Assembly: GCF_041296385.1 (NCBI RefSeq)
Contig: NC_091014.1
Coordinates: 54,144,078-54,208,077, forward strand
DNA: 64,000 nt
Direction of reading: 5' to 3'
From: Aphelocoma coerulescens
Taxonomy: Eukaryota; Chordata; Aves; Passeriformes; Corvidae
The notes beneath the pieces were generated by a model. The model saw nothing but the letters and a program-made list of their open reading frames with translations. It did not search any database and was not told where the DNA came from. A program made the translations under genes and the position numbers. Position 1 is the first letter of the stretch. Each line of letters opens with the position of its first letter. This document shows positions 41,001 through 54,496 of the stretch, one piece after another.

Positions 41001-44000
41001 TGCCATGCTCTCCTGGGAGTCACCATCATCCTTCCCCACCTCTGCTCCTGTGTGGATGGCATCCTCTCCTATGCTGTCAGCCCCAGTCTCAGTTCTTAGC
41101 TCTGGTGACTGTCGGTCTGGGCTGGGCCTCCTCTCTGCCTTCCCGCTCACGGCCAATTTACCACGATGCTGCGTGCAGACAAAAGTCCCCGCTTCTGACC
41201 CAGGCTTGTATGACCCTGGGAGCAGCGTGCTGGAGCATTCCTTACACCTGCCAATGAGAAGAGAAAGCACCATGAGATGGGGAATGCCATCCTACCCTTC
41301 CCGGAAGGTAACACACCTGGAAGACCCTTGTAGGGACACGGAGTTAGTCCTCAACCCTGCTCCTAAATCCTAGAGTGCTCTTGGGGAAGTCATTCAGGAA
41401 AGAAGAGAAGTAGAGAAATGTCACCAGGCCACTGTAGGAACCCATGGCAAGTTCACAACTCAAATACTGCATGCCTTTGGGTTCTTCCTTCATCTCAGAA
41501 AGGACTTAATAGATGTGGAAGGGTGACAGTTGGTATCGGGATATGGTGTTGTTTCCAGACTTGGAATGGGGAGAGGGATCAACCATTCACAGACATGAAA
41601 CTATGAAAATCAGCTGGAATTAGGAAGCAATTGGTTCAGAACTGGCACAGGGAGGCTATGGGCTGCTGGGGCTGGGGGCTAATGGTCCAGGCAGGTTAAA
41701 GAACTGCCAGGCACATTTGTTTGTAAAACAACCCCCTCAGCTCTGATTATTAAATAAATTGACATCAAATCCAACTCAGGAAATTACTACATTAGAGGCT
41801 TCCAGAGTATTCAGGAGAAGCAGCACACAAGCCTGGCCTGGTCTCATGCTCAGCCTCAGTGATGCTGACCATGGCATCCAGCTGGGCCACAGCATTTGGC
41901 TGGAAGGACAAGGGCATTATGCAGCAGGGCCATTCTTACTCTCTGAAATTGGGCTAATAGCTTCCCTGTCCTTCATTGTCTGCCACATCTTGGATCATCC
42001 ACTCTTCCCCCACTGAGCCTCTGAATGCTTCCTAATGAAGCCCTCCGGGTGCAAGCGTGATACAAAGCACTGGCAACCAAGTCAGTCCTTCTCCACCTGG
42101 GAAGGGAGGTGGATAGCAGACATGAAAGACAGCCGAAGGCAAGGGGCTGATCAAGCACTCCCATGAAAACCAAGCTTGTTCCTTCTTGTCTGAATACCTG
42201 GTGCTTGCAGCAGCTGGCTGCCCTACGCTACCAGCAGATAATTTTGGCAAGGAATTCTGCTCTGGGCATCCAGTTGACTGGGACTTCCTTAGAAATGGAG
42301 AGCAGAAGTGTGAGGACATAGGGACTCTAGAGAGAAGGGGTACGATAAAATGAAGCGGTGAAAAGCTCTGACAAGGGGAGAAAGCAGTTTAACTCCAGAT
42401 GGGTTTAACTCCATCAGCCCAGGGGAACCTCTGCCACAGGACTTTTCCGACCAAACACTGTCCATGAATCAGCACAGGAGGAAAAAAACAAAACAGAAAT
42501 AGACAAGAAGAGAATCAGGAGGCAAAACATTTGGGATAAAATTACAGGGATCTCCTTGCTCAATCTGAAGGGCCATTAGCTGTGACATGGCAGACATGAC
42601 CCCTCTCCTATTCCTGGCCCATGAGGACAGTGGGAATGCTGCACCTGCACTCAAAAACTCCTGCTTTTGCCCCAGCTGCAGATGGGAAGCCTGAATGGCC
42701 CCAGCTCAGCTCCCCCCCTGCGATGCCGTTTCTACGGCACATCCCCAATTGGCTTAGGCAGGTGAATGAGGCCTCCCACATCTTCCCAGTGGCTCGATGT
42801 TTCTGTCCTCAGAGGCCAACTCCTGTCCTGTGGCCCATGGGAGAGATCTCATTCTTTCATCATCAGAGCAGGGAAAGCAAAGTGAAATGATTTCACAGGT
42901 GCTGCAGGTAAGGACCTGCACTCAGGGAGTAACCACAGAGCTGCTGACATGTAAACCCTCACTCCTGAGTTTGTTAACAGTCTGCAGCTCTCCACATGCT
43001 CCCTGGGAGCTCAGCACCACCCAGGCAGCATGCAAGCCTGTATATCCAGTTGAGGATGTGGACTGTAGGTGGAAGGAGGTCTGTAGGATGATGTCACGGC
43101 TTAGACCTCATTGGAAGGTGGGAAGGTGAAGGGGGGGTGGTCCTGGGTAGGCAGGTGGTAAAGAGGCAGGGCATCCTTGTTTATGGAGGTGGGAGAAGCT
43201 CAAGAGGCTGGGATTCCAAGTAAGTGAAGTGGGAAAGCACGAGTCAGCAAGGGAGGCAGGGAGTAGGGTAGGAATGGAGCACAGGGACACAACAGGCTAG
43301 TCAGACCTCTGGGACAGGGGGCTGGCGGGAAAACAGAACATCTTCACTCTCTTTTCAAGCATTGTTGTTCGTGTTCCATGCTGCCCAGGGATGCAGACAC
43401 TCAAAGATGGGGTGCAGCTGGCCACAGCGCCCCAGCCTGCCGAGGAGAGAGGCCGCCCCAGCAGGCCTGGCCACCACATACCTGAAGCACTGGCGGTGGT
43501 AGAGCTTGCCCTCAGCCAGGTAGCGCTGCACCAGGTGGACGTGCTGCTGGCAGGCTGCGCAGGTGCTGCTGAGCGCGCTGCGCTGCGACCGCTCCGAGGG
43601 CTCCGAGGGGGCATCCTCCTGGGACACAGCACACACGTGGCTCAGGATGGGGCCACGAGCTGCTCCCCAGACCATGGATTCTCCAGAGCAGCTGCTCCCT
43701 GTGCAAGGCCCCTTGCTGAGGGCTCATGGCACAGCTCAGGGGCTGACCTCAGGGGCTGACAATGCACAGAACAGCTGCCCTCAAGCCCAGGCACAGGCAG
43801 GCTGCCTCTTCCCAAATTAGAAGGGGCCACTCCAAAAGGTGCCTTGGCCCTATCTACAGCTGAAAGGCTGTGGAAGGGACTAATCTACACCCTGTGCATC
43901 AGGGTTCTGCGAGACATTGGAAAAGGTTCCATCCCAGACAACTGCTAAAACCTGAAATAAAAGGCATCTTTTCTGCCCTTCTAGTCCCCATTCCTGCTCT

Positions 44001-47000
44001 TCCCTCATCTACAGGGTTATCCCCACATTGGAAGGAGAATGTTTGTACCCTGGGTGGTTCAAGGAACCATCCAGCACCAATCTGCCCACTCTCTTGCCTG
44101 CTATGGACAAATTACAGTCCAACAACCACTATCTCAGCTGGATCCCACAAGGAAACAAAATCTCAAACACCCCTCACACCTAAAATACACAGGCAGGCAC
44201 CTGCAGTGATCCATGGCTCTGTAACAGGCTTTTTCCCATCTCCTCACCCACAGTGCTGGGGGTACCACTGCCTCAGTCTGACTTTGAATTAAGAAATTGG
44301 GTACCTGTGGTCCTGAAGGACTCTCAGCTGCAGCCACGGGGGTCTTGTGGGACAGCAGAGGAGGAGAGGAGGCCACAGTTGGGCGCTTCATAGGCAGAGG
44401 GACGCTGGCTGGAGGCAAGAGGGAAGGAGGATCAGGCATGGAGAGAAGTGTGACTCACACCACCCATGTGTGGGAAGGGGAGGGGAAAAAAAGTAAAATC
44501 ATCCAGCCTTGTGACATAGGATGAGACCTGCCGCTCCCAACACTTCAGTGCTTATTTTAGGTGGAAGAGACAAACACAATCTAATAATGGGTCAGCTGTG
44601 AGGCTGCCAGAGAGCGTGGCCTGCTGTGGATCCCCTTCTGTGGCCCAGGGATACCAGCCTCCCACTGTGATTTTATTTACTCATCAAATGCTACTTGGCT
44701 TCCTTGTAATCGACTCACTAAGCAACGCTCAAAGCCCAGAGCAGCTGGGGTAGCTGCTGATGTATTGTTGTGACCCACTGGGCCCCAGGGCTTCCAGGCT
44801 GTCAGCAGGTCTGTGAAGCATCTCTTGCTGTCAGGGCTGGAACTCGCACACCAGTCCCCAGTGGGACTCCTTGGCTGGGAGACCAGCATCCCTGGAGAAG
44901 CACGTACAAGTGGAAGAGATTTATCTGATGTTGAGGCTACAGAGTGTAACAGGAGACCTGGAGCCCTCATCTCCATCCAGCCAAAGGATGCTTGGGAAGA
45001 GCTGTCTCAGAGCACTCAGCTCAGGCTGCAGTTGTAGGGACAGACGAGCTGATTTGAAACACTCCACCCTGGCCCCACTCTCTCTGTCCTCCAGTCACTT
45101 TACATGTACCTATGTGACAAAAATTAGCTGTGGTAGGCGGGCTCCTATCTAGCTTTCTCCTATTTTAGTGGGCTAGAGCAAATCACAAAGGGCTCTGGTG
45201 AGCACCAGGGGTGGTGGCCCAACCCAAGCTGGCAGGAATGCAGTGCAGAGGGAGGAGAAAGGCGTTCCTTTTTCCACAGCCTGAGCTGTTACATCACTCC
45301 CCACGTCTTGTGAAACCTCACCCCACTTCCAGGCCTTCCTCAGGGGCACCAGCAAGATGCAGGAGAGGCGGGTGCTACCTGCTCCTCTCCTCTTCCCCAC
45401 AAACACACACAGCCCCCAGTTGCCACAGGAAGGAGGAAGCACAGGGTGATGCTGGGTTTCCTGTACTCAAACAGGGCCAAACTGGAAGCCAGAAGGGTGG
45501 GAGGACACTCACCTTGGCTGGGGTTGTTGAAATGGTTGTAGTACTGAGACACATAAGTCATGATGCTGAGGCAGTCGGGGACTTTCATGGAGACCATATC
45601 ATTGGGATCTAGCAGGGCTGGGATGCCCAGCTCCCGCTCTGCCAACTCAAAGGCCTGCAGGAACAGCATAGAGGCATTTAGGAAAGAAAACTGATGCATG
45701 GCATCCCTGATGGACAGAGGCTTCCAGACATGCTGCTTGACTAAAAAAAGTAGCAACAGAAGCGAGGTTCCCTTCAAGTTTTCACTGAAAAAAACACCCA
45801 GTGTTTTTTCAACTCATGGGGACACCAGCAGGGCCCTCACGCAAGAGCCTGGCACAGCCTTGGCTGGCACCACTAAGGGGTGAGGGCTGGCACATACTTC
45901 CAGTGACACTGAGCTCTACTCAGCAGTGTCCCCAGCCACCCCAAGTGCTCACCCCACAGAAACACTGACTGCCCATCCTTTCATGCTCTGGGGTGGCACA
46001 CCTTCCCCTCCCACAATCAACAGAGCCGTCCTGGCTCAATATCCAGCACCCTGCCATGCACAAGCCAGTACTTTCAGTACTTTGCTGTGTCTCAGCAAGC
46101 AGAAATGAGGACACTGTGATAAGAAGCACCCACCTCCTCCAACTGCAGACACAGCTCCCCAAAAAGAAGGAATGGAGGAGGGAAAAAGCTGTTTGAGAGT
46201 TTCCCACTTAGCAGCATGTGTGGATTACTGTCTACACACTGGCCATCCCTCTGCTGAGCCAAGGGCAGTGTACCTACATTGATCTCCCAGGGAGGGGGGT
46301 GCAAAGCTATGGCAGGGACGGAAGAGAAGTAAGCCAGGAGGAGATGAGAGTGGTTTGGACACTGAATGGTGAGGTACCAGGTGCACAGATAAAGGTACTG
46401 GGTGTGGGTAAAGAGTGGAGGTGCCTAGTCTCTGGGGCATGAGGTGCTGTGCAGGGTGTGAGATACAAAGAAAAGGAATGGAGAAACAAAAGAAAATGGA
46501 TATTTGCAGTAACTAGGGGTGTAAAAGTGCCCCCCGTGGACATCCTGCTCTGCTCAGCCTGGCTTTAAGCCAGTTGTCTGGACTGAGTCTTGCTGAACAC
46601 AAGGCTGCAAGCAGCATGGAGTGAGGAGAGACCCCACCTGAGAGGGCCCTAATAGGACAAGATATCCATTGTGTGGGTCTTGAATGGAAAAAGCTGCTAA
46701 TGACTGAAAGGGGCCAACTGTTTAGCAAAGGACATGCCAGGACACAGCTGGAGAGCCCTGATCCTGTAAATCCCAAATCACAGAATCACAGAATGGCTGG
46801 GGTTGAAAGAGACCTCGGAGGTCATCTAGTCCAAACCCCTGCTAAAGCAGGTTCACCTAAAAGCAGGTGACACAAAATCACATCCAGCTGGGGTTTGAGT
46901 GTCTCCAGAGCAAGAAACTCCACTTCCTCTCTGGACAGCCTGGTCCAGTGCTCTGTCACCCTCACAGTAAAAAATGTTTTTCCTCATAATCAGCTGAGGA

Positions 47001-50000
47001 ATTCTTGTATTTCAGTTTGTACCCATTGCCCCTTCTCCTGTTGCTGGGCCCCACTGAAGAGTCTGGTCTCATCCTCAACATCTGCCCTTAAGATATTCGT
47101 ATGCAGCTTAACTCATCATGGGAAGCTGATGGGCCGTGCCTTTCCACAGACTATCAGATGGAGCCTGCAGCAATGAGGTCTTTCTCTCATTTAAAAAAAC
47201 CAAGGCTGTTGCTGCTCTGTCCTGCCACTAGCCCCTCGGGCTGGGCACCTCCCCATACCCCACTGCCTGCTTCTGCTACTGGCTCCAGCTGTGCCAAACA
47301 GGAAAGGAATATTGCAGACCAGGGTCCAGCATGACCTTCCTCTCTGCCTATGCCTGAAGCAAAACTAGCTTCCTGCTTCCATTGCCTGCAAATCTGGAAC
47401 AAATGAGGTCAAGAAGATGTTGCACCATTTAAATCTTCACCTGAGATGTTGTCTTGGCAACTATTAGGATAACCAGGCTGGAAGCTGATGTTTCAGATTC
47501 CCTTGTTTCCAGAGGAGCTCCTGCCTGTTACCTGTTACTTACAAACACAGATTTTTCTTATACCCTCAGCACTGTCACAAATTCCTCCCACACTACATGA
47601 CCTCAATCAAGTCATTCTCACATCATTTCTTCCTTCTGTGCACTGCAGAACGGGGACTTACCAAGCGATTATTCTCATAGACGTCATCCTTGGAGAGAGA
47701 ATCAAAGTCTCTGAAATGAGAAAGCACAAAATAGCCACATGAGGTGCAGAGAAAAAGTGTCCCTATGCCACCACATGCAGATTCCCAGGACAGTCGACCT
47801 TACAACAACTCAACACATAAGACCCTAGGCAAACAAAACCTTGGCAAAGCAGATTTCAGGTTGTAACAGCACAGGGAAACCAAAGGGAAATTGCAATTAA
47901 AAAAAGAAAGCAAGTCCCAAATGGGTGGTGACCAGGAAATTAAAATGTCATTCTTGTCTCTCGTTACCCACTTCTGCCCTTGAGATTAAAGGCTGCAGAA
48001 ATACCAGGGCCATGTTTCAATTAGCACCACACATGCTGCACCAAAGAGTGCATGACATCACCCCAGACTAGCTTTTCCAAGGCCACTGGCACAACAGTGG
48101 AGGATGGGGATACAGATCCCTCACCTCAGGAGAAAGAAGTGACAGATACAGCTCAGGTGGCTCTATGAGGGTCCTTAGACAAACCTCCCTGCACCATCTC
48201 AAGGAATTTGGGGTGACACAGAAGATCTTAAACTGCACTTCTGCCCTTGTTTTCCCCCAAACATTCACAGTGCACAACAAACCGACTTTGGCTGCAGCCT
48301 TTGGAGCTGAATGCAAGGTGCTCAGGGCACACAGAGGAACCCCAGCAGTCTCCAGCCCAGGGGATTCACTTGTTCCAACTCATTTCACTTGCTCCCCTGG
48401 AGTCCTTTGGGGGTTCAACTTGGCCACAGGGACTGATTAGCTGCCTTCACCAGGGAAGCAGAGGGCAGAAAGTTAAAGCAGTCTGCAGGCTTTTAACAGA
48501 GGGGGAGAAATGCAGGAAGGAGTTAGTTATGGCTTTTGCATGTGCATGTGGGTACAATGTGTGAAAACTGCACTGCTTACAGCTCCTTCCTGCCAAGGAT
48601 CTCAGCTTTGTTACACAAAAACCCCCTCATGCAGCAGCCTGGTGTGCCTGCTACCTGGGTTCACAGGGGAGGTCGCAGTCCAGAGAGGTCTAGGGTCAAG
48701 CAAAGCCACCCCAATGGACCACAGAGAGGTGCCAAAGCTTGTGAGACCAACACAGAAGGACAATTCAGATTAGAGAGGGGAATGAATCCTCCACCCCAAA
48801 GGTGGTGTGCAGGAACTGGGAGAGATGGCACCACGCACCTGCAGAGAGGGGCTACAGGAACCTCCTTCCTCCATTCCCCTTTGGATTTTATTGCCTTTTC
48901 CTGTAACACTGACACGACCTGTCCCGGCACCACATGGCAGGGCAGCCAGCCCCTCCTCAGAGCCCCTCAAGCAGCTTTCCCAAAGCTGCAGAGGAAGTCC
49001 GTGATGAGCTCAGGAAGGTTTTCCTGGCTACCTACAGCACCATAAAATTACACTTCCTCCGTTCAAAAGCAAGAGGCTGCTGGTGCCATTTCCTCACGAC
49101 GAACGAAGCTGCAGCCGCTTGCTGCTGCGGGAGCAAACGCAGCACACACACAGAAAGGTGGGCTGGATGTGCAGCTCTGTTACCTTCCTGAAAGCTCATG
49201 TGAATATGTGTACAGAGCTCAGACTGCTCAAAATACCACATCTTTTCCCTCTCTACATGCTGGTGAGCAAAGGTTTCAGCTGCAGCCTTTGCTTTGATGT
49301 CAAAACCACTGCCATTTTTGTAATTATAACTAGTCTCCACTGGGAGATGTTTCTTCCCTAAGTTTTTGTTTTGTTTTTGCCTAGGGAAGTCCTTTAACCT
49401 TGCAGTATTTTTTTTTCCCTTTTAAAGAAAATGCCAACTTGGAACACGGGAGAAGCAATGACAGCAAAGTTATATATCAACTGCCCTCTAAACATTCATG
49501 ACCTTCATTTTGAATGCCTTCACTTTCAGGATATGGGAGTGGTGTAGCTGGAAGCTTGAAGACTCCTTGGTGGGCTGGGCTGGGAGAGTATTTTCTGACA
49601 GACAAAACATCATGTCCATTCCACTCTGCCCCAGCGAACCAAAGCTGTTTCAGTAAGCCAAGGCAACTCCATTAGGAAAAGCAGTTGCCAGCAGAGAGGA
49701 CGTGAAGCTCAAGAGGTAACGAGGGGTTAGAAAGCAGCAAGGGAATAGAAGATTCTTTTTCACTAATGTAGGACTGCAGACTCTCAGCTTTACCCGAGAT
49801 GTTGAAGTCCATCAGTACAAGGCCCCAGGGATCGGTTCATTCAGTTCCTCTCCACTGCATTTTCCAGCTCCCTCTCTGACAAGTCAAGCAGGACCACACT
49901 GACCTGCATTGCTCCTGACACGAGCACTCCCATATGCCATTTCATCACGTGGCATCCTGTGGCTCCAGGCACGCTCCCAGTACCGATGTGCAAGCAGCGT

Positions 50001-53000
50001 GGCCACTCAGGCATGGGGAAAAATCACTCCAGACACACCCCTTTCCCCTCTATACTGTCTCCTCTGCAGAGCCCAGAACTTGCCATCTCGCAATTCTGTG
50101 ACATGTGGCTGCATGTCACATTATTTCCTCGCCCTGATCTCAGCAGTCTTTCATCCAGCCCTGCTCAGGCTCCTCTCCTGCCAACATATCCATCCAAGGG
50201 ATTGGATGTAAGAACAGGCAAGACTCTGGCTATCCCAGCGGAAACTGTCTTGACTCAGCAAACCCCAGCGTTGTACCATATCCTGGAGTAATATTTCTAT
50301 GCAAATAACATCCCAGGCACTTACCTAATTAGATACATGCAGAGCCACTAAACACTCCAGGGTTTAGGGCAGCTGCCAGGGAGCACAGCAGATCCAGGGA
50401 AGGGGGAAGGGTGTGCCGTACAGCTAAAACCAGAGCAAATTCCTGGATTCCTCAAATATAAATCATGAGCACTTTAAGGCAGTGCCACATAATAAGCCAT
50501 TCAGCTTTCCAGGTCTTGTCATGGAAATGCAGGCAGTACATGGGAAGGAACAAACAAGATTTGTGATCCTGCCTGTAACCAAACCCACGGCTCTAGGGAC
50601 ACAAAACAGCATTTCTAAAACTGCTCTCATCTCCTGTTTTCCTCAAGTCTCCATCTCTCCCAGAACTCAAAAGGCATGTGCCATACTCCTTTATTCTTCT
50701 CACCCCTGAATGCCAAGATCCCTCCCTGAGCTCCAGGGAGGCTGTACAGCTTGCGATGCTGAAAGATGCTTTTTGCTTCACTAAGCTGCAGCAAATGCCT
50801 TGTAAACACTAATTTCATGCTTCGGATTTCTAGAGTACTGAGCAAACAAACTCATTAATCCCCACAGTCCACTGTCAAGTTGGTCTGGATGTTGCCAGCT
50901 TAACTGAAAAGGGAAGAGAAGAGATTAAATGTCTCATCTCCAGATCACACAGCCAGCAGCACAGTCAGAGGCTAAATGCAAGTTTCCCGTTTCCCTGACT
51001 GGGACAGCGAGGCCAAGTGAAGTACCTACAACAGTGGAGTCAGGGATTTTCATCTTCATGGTTCAACACACAGGTCCAACAGGTATGCACCTCATTCTTG
51101 GTGGTCACTTCAAGACACCTTTAGCTGGATTCAGTAGACACTGAGGAGTTCCAGTCTACTTCTTTCAAGAAGCTCAAACCTATAGTGCTTCCAAGAGCTC
51201 TGCAGGAGTTGCTCCAAAGCTCTCCAGGGCAGCCTCCCTCCGATGCCATTTGCCTTATCCCAAGGTGATTGTGTTCAAATCACGTGGAAGACTGTCCTCA
51301 GTCTCACTTACCCATATGGTCTTTCACGATAGCCTCTTCCTCAGCGTGTCCCCTCCCAGCACAGCAGCACAATGGGGGTGCATCCAGGCAGGGCCAGAAA
51401 ACTGGGACAGGCTGACAGCCACCACAGCAGCAATGCCCAGGGGATCAGGGTGGCACAGCAGGGGTGTCACACAGGTAGAGAAGAGCTTCAGCTAAGCCCT
51501 CATACGGATGTGCCCATTCCTCCCCTCTGCAATCCCAGGGGAAGCCAGCAGGAAGCAGGGAAGCAGCCAAGTGCAGAGGAACTTCAGGGAGCAGCGCAGC
51601 TGTCTGGTCTGGGCCAGGAGAGCCCCGCACAAAGGAAGACCACACAAGGTCAGAAACGCACTCACAGATCCCTGCCAAGTCCCATTACTGGGCTGACTGA
51701 AAGCACTTTAGAAGAAAAGAAGGGCAACCACTTTTCCTCTGCCGTCAGGAGATTTACTGCCTCTGATCCAATCTTCCCACTTCCAAATCGGGACAGGCTG
51801 AAGAAGCTGGAATCAGATGAAATGATGCTACTCTCCTGACGGCCGTCTGAAAATCCTTCTACAACATGCCATGTCCTTGTAAGGCCCTGGGCTCTCTCTC
51901 TACAACGCAGCTCGTGCAGAGGACCTGTGAAGCACGTAGTTAGGACATCTGCCAGGAGCAGATTTAAGCCCACTGACAACTTAAGAGCAGCAGTCTCTGC
52001 TTAATGGGATGGTAAATATGGTTGATGGGAAACCATCAGGTGGTTTTAGTGGTGTTTATCATATGCTTTTGCCGAACCTCTGCTTTTCAGTTCCCAGTTA
52101 CTGTGCCATTTACAAAAAAAATTAATAATTGCAAGTGTTCCTGTCCTTAATTTGCCTCCTCCCATCCAGCAGCCTTGCAACTGGGAGCATTTTCAGAGGC
52201 TCCTTTCTAGCTAGTCAGAGCGAGCCACACCATCCAAGAGCTGCAGGACACAAGACCACACAGCTCCTTCAAGACCCAGAGTGATGCAGACACCTCACTC
52301 TCAGTCATTCCAGAACACCATGCTGAGGGTTTTGGGACAACCACCTGAAACACTGCAGGCAGCAGCTTGGTTTCCAGCCTACCTGCTCCACTTCAGCTTG
52401 TAAGGACACAGGCTGGTTTCGCCCTCTCACGGACACCACTGCTCCACAGTGGAGTCACAGTCAACCCTCTGCCTGACAGAGGTTGCTGTCACAGCAAAAG
52501 GCCTTCCTGGGGCCAGCTCAGAAAGGAGAATTTGGTCAATTTGGGCAACCTCAGAGGAAGAACACCAGTCCCAGAGCAGAAGGCGACAGGGGACGCATCA
52601 CCCTTCTTGGCTTTAGGGGCGGGCAAAGGAGAGCGTGCACACCGGAGGCACAGCGAGGTGGGGCGATGCCTACCTGCACTGCAAGGGCTACCAAGGATTA
52701 GAGCAGATGGGCTATGGATTCCCAGCACCATCGGGGCACACAGGGTTACAGTAGCAGGTCGGGGCAGATTCCTTCCAGCGGCTCAGCCAGTTTCTCCAGC
52801 CTGACACTGTGCCCCCAAGCAATCCCAAACTCAGTGTCTGCCTCGTGAAACTCACATTCCCCCTCAGAGACACCCAAGTTGGGGGAGGCTAGAGAGGCTT
52901 AACACCCCTATTGGCATTTGCTACCTCCTGCTTTCACTGTGGCATCCACAGAAAACAAGCTAGAAGCAAATGCAAGCAGCCATCTGGTCCAGGCCTCTAC

Positions 53001-53926
53001 AGATTTCAGACTGGCTGCCTCTGGCAGCTGGGAATGTCCCTGTGCAGGGCAGGCCTCTGGTCCTCTTGAAGTATGAAAGCTCACCTCTTGCTGAGGCAAA
53101 ACACCCCTGCACCCAGATACCAACACCATGTCTCCTCTCTGATAGGCACCGCTCCCATTTGTCCACCTCCATGCTCTCACCAGCCTTAAATCATACGACT
53201 TCTGCTAATCCTGACCTTGACAGGTCTGCAGGACCAGGTCAGAAGGTCGTTTGCTGAAACACAGAATGATAGAATGGTTTGGCTTGGACAGGACCTGAAA
53301 GATCATCTGGTTCCAACCCTGCTGCCGTGGGCAGGGACACCTTCCACTAGACCAGGTTGCTCAGAGCACCATCCAACCTGGCTACGAGCACTGCCTGGGA
53401 ATATAGAATCCTTCATCCCCAGTACCCAACTATTTCTCTACAGCATCTTCTTCACCACGTTCCCTACCAGCCGATCAGCACAACGGAGGCACATCCGCTC
53501 TCTGAGCCTCTCATGTCCACGCTCAGGGAGCTTCCCTGCCAGCCAGCCTGGAGCCTGGCGCTTCCCACGGCGCCTCCATGCCCCCCCAACCCACTGTGAC
53601 CCCCCGGGATCGCTGCTGAGCGGCACAGGCGGCCCAACCCTTCCAGAAAGGGGGGTCCCAGTGGTCCCGCGCCCCAAACCTCCGCGCCCCCCGCTCCTTC
53701 CGCCACCGGCGCCCGCGGGCGGCAGCCGGGGCCCCGCGGCGCCCCGTCCGAGCGGCGGGCAAGGCGCGGCCTGCACTCACAGGAGGTCGGGCCGGTGGCG
53801 GTGCAGGATGGCGCAGAAGGCCAGTCCGTCGCGGAAGGAGGTGCTGAGGTCGCGGATCTCCACGCCGCGGTAGCCCTCGCACTGCCGGCGGCACCAGGCT
53901 TGCAGGGCGCCCCGCGGACCCGACAT
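35018..53926 (-). CDS. MICALL1: MICALL1, MICAL-like endosomal recycling adaptor
   Basis: Scaffold on recycling endosomes linking Rab GTPases and EHD proteins. Sixteen coding exons, 5' to 3': 53781-53926, 47662-47710, 45513-45654, 44305-44408, 43482-43618, 40667-41247, 40066-40129, 39011-39396, 38268-38746, 37664-37798, 37214-37340, 36768-36858, 36319-36392, 35824-35938, 35437-35483 and 35018-35139 (2799 nt, 932 aa). Every junction keeps phase. Domains: calponin-homology about 1-108; LIM with C167, C170, H188, C191, C194, C197, C217, H220; a long Pro/Ser-rich middle; NPF motifs at 476-478 and 701-703 for EHD EH domains; C-terminal coiled bMERB Rab-binding domain about 745-905 (contains [15 protein letters not shown]); basic tail ending KSPKEKS. 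Human is 863 aa; the excess lies in the low-complexity middle. The start ATG sits in a CpG island; exon count equals human. Secure. Confidence 0.98.
36226..36281 (+). mobile_element. CR1 LINE 3'-end fragment in MICALL1 intron
   Basis: A 56-bp remnant ending 'gggtcccttccaactcagga' followed by 'tattctatgattctatga', the characteristic CR1 tail with its tandem 8-bp ATTCTATG units. It lies between MICALL1 exons 13 and 14, antisense to the gene. Confidence 0.9.
41248..43481 (-). other. MICALL1: MICALL1 intron between the two LIM exons
   Basis: This 2.2 kb intron splits the LIM domain between F192/R193 and C194. No exon, gene or recognised repeat is seen inside it. Confidence 0.8.
45655..47661 (-). 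other. MICALL1: MICALL1 intron within the CH-domain region
   Basis: 2 kb intron between exons 2 and 3. The only recognisable insert is the CR1 fragment at 46779-47105. Confidence 0.8.
46779..47105 (-). mobile_element. CR1 LINE fragment in MICALL1 intron
   Basis: Plus strand begins 'atcacagaatcacagaatgg' and continues with 'ggttgaaagagacctcggag', 'catctagtccaaacccc' and 'ctcacagtaaaaaatg', the reverse complement of a CR1 3' region. It lies in the same orientation as MICALL1 (minus). It is 5'-truncated; boundaries are approximate. Confidence 0.92.
47711..53780 (-). other. MICALL1: MICALL1 first intron, 6 kb
   Basis: The largest intron in the gene. It contains one CR1 fragment (53258-53402) close to exon 1. 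I recognise no other gene or repeat. The open frames on both strands here show no splice-linked continuation. Confidence 0.75.
53258..53402 (-). mobile_element. CR1 LINE fragment near MICALL1 promoter
   Basis: Plus strand starts 'cacagaatgatagaatggtt', then 'ggacctgaaagatcatctgg', 'gggcagggacaccttccact' and 'gaccaggttgctcagagc', which match the CR1 3' end in reverse complement. It is relatively well preserved and about 380 bp inside intron 1 from exon 1. Confidence 0.93.
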
Positions 53927-54070
53927 CGGGGCGGCCGCTCCCACCGACGCCGCCGCCGCCAGCCCGGGGCCGGGCGGGGCCTCCCGGGGCGGGGCTCCCG
54001 GGGGCGGGGCCCGGGCACGCCGCGGAAGCTCCCGGGCCCCGGGATCAGCGCTTCCCGGGGAGCAGGGCGG
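53560..54070. promoter_or_regulatory. MICALL1: MICALL1 CpG-island promoter
   Basis: A strongly CpG-rich block surrounds the MICALL1 start codon (53924-53926), with repeated GGGGCGGGGC-type Sp1/KLF motifs at about 53970-54010 just upstream on the gene strand. There is no TATA box. It is typical of a broadly expressed gene. Confidence 0.7.
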
Positions 54071-54490
54071 GATGCTGGGGCGAGCACCCTTTCCCAGCTC
54101 GGGGAAAGAGTTGGGCCTGAGTTCAATTCAAATTCAGCTAGATTAAAAGCCACTAGGCAACCTCATTTCTGGATCCCTCTCAGGCTTAGACAGAGGCTGC
54201 TCCAGGCAGAAGCAGTTCTCAGCAGTCCTAGGGGCATAAGCCGTGGCAGCAGAGTACGTGTAGGACGTAGGTGGTTCCCAGGGTAGGCTCAGGGCCAGGG
54301 AGAGCTTTGAAGATCAAGACACTTGGAGTCACAGGCAGCGTTTCACAGGAAGCCCTGGAAGAAGCGGAGGAAGAGTGTGATACAATCTCAGGAACCCACA
54401 ACATCGCGGCGATGGATTGTCACGAGAGCTGGTGTGCATGTTCAGCGTGATGGTTTGACAAGATGGGGAAAGCACACTATTAAAGGCTTC

Positions 54491-54496
54491 TTTATT
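54491..54496 (-). terminator. Poly(A) signal AATAAA for the candidate gene
   Basis: TTTATT on the plus strand. On the minus strand it gives AATAAA about 590 bases after the stop codon of the candidate gene at 55084-55780, followed by T/G-rich sequence. No other known minus-strand gene ends here. Confidence 0.4.

Noticed and set aside
53217..53873. Plus-strand open frame of 218 codons
   Set aside because: It overlaps a CR1 fragment and is antisense to MICALL1 exon 1 in a CpG island.
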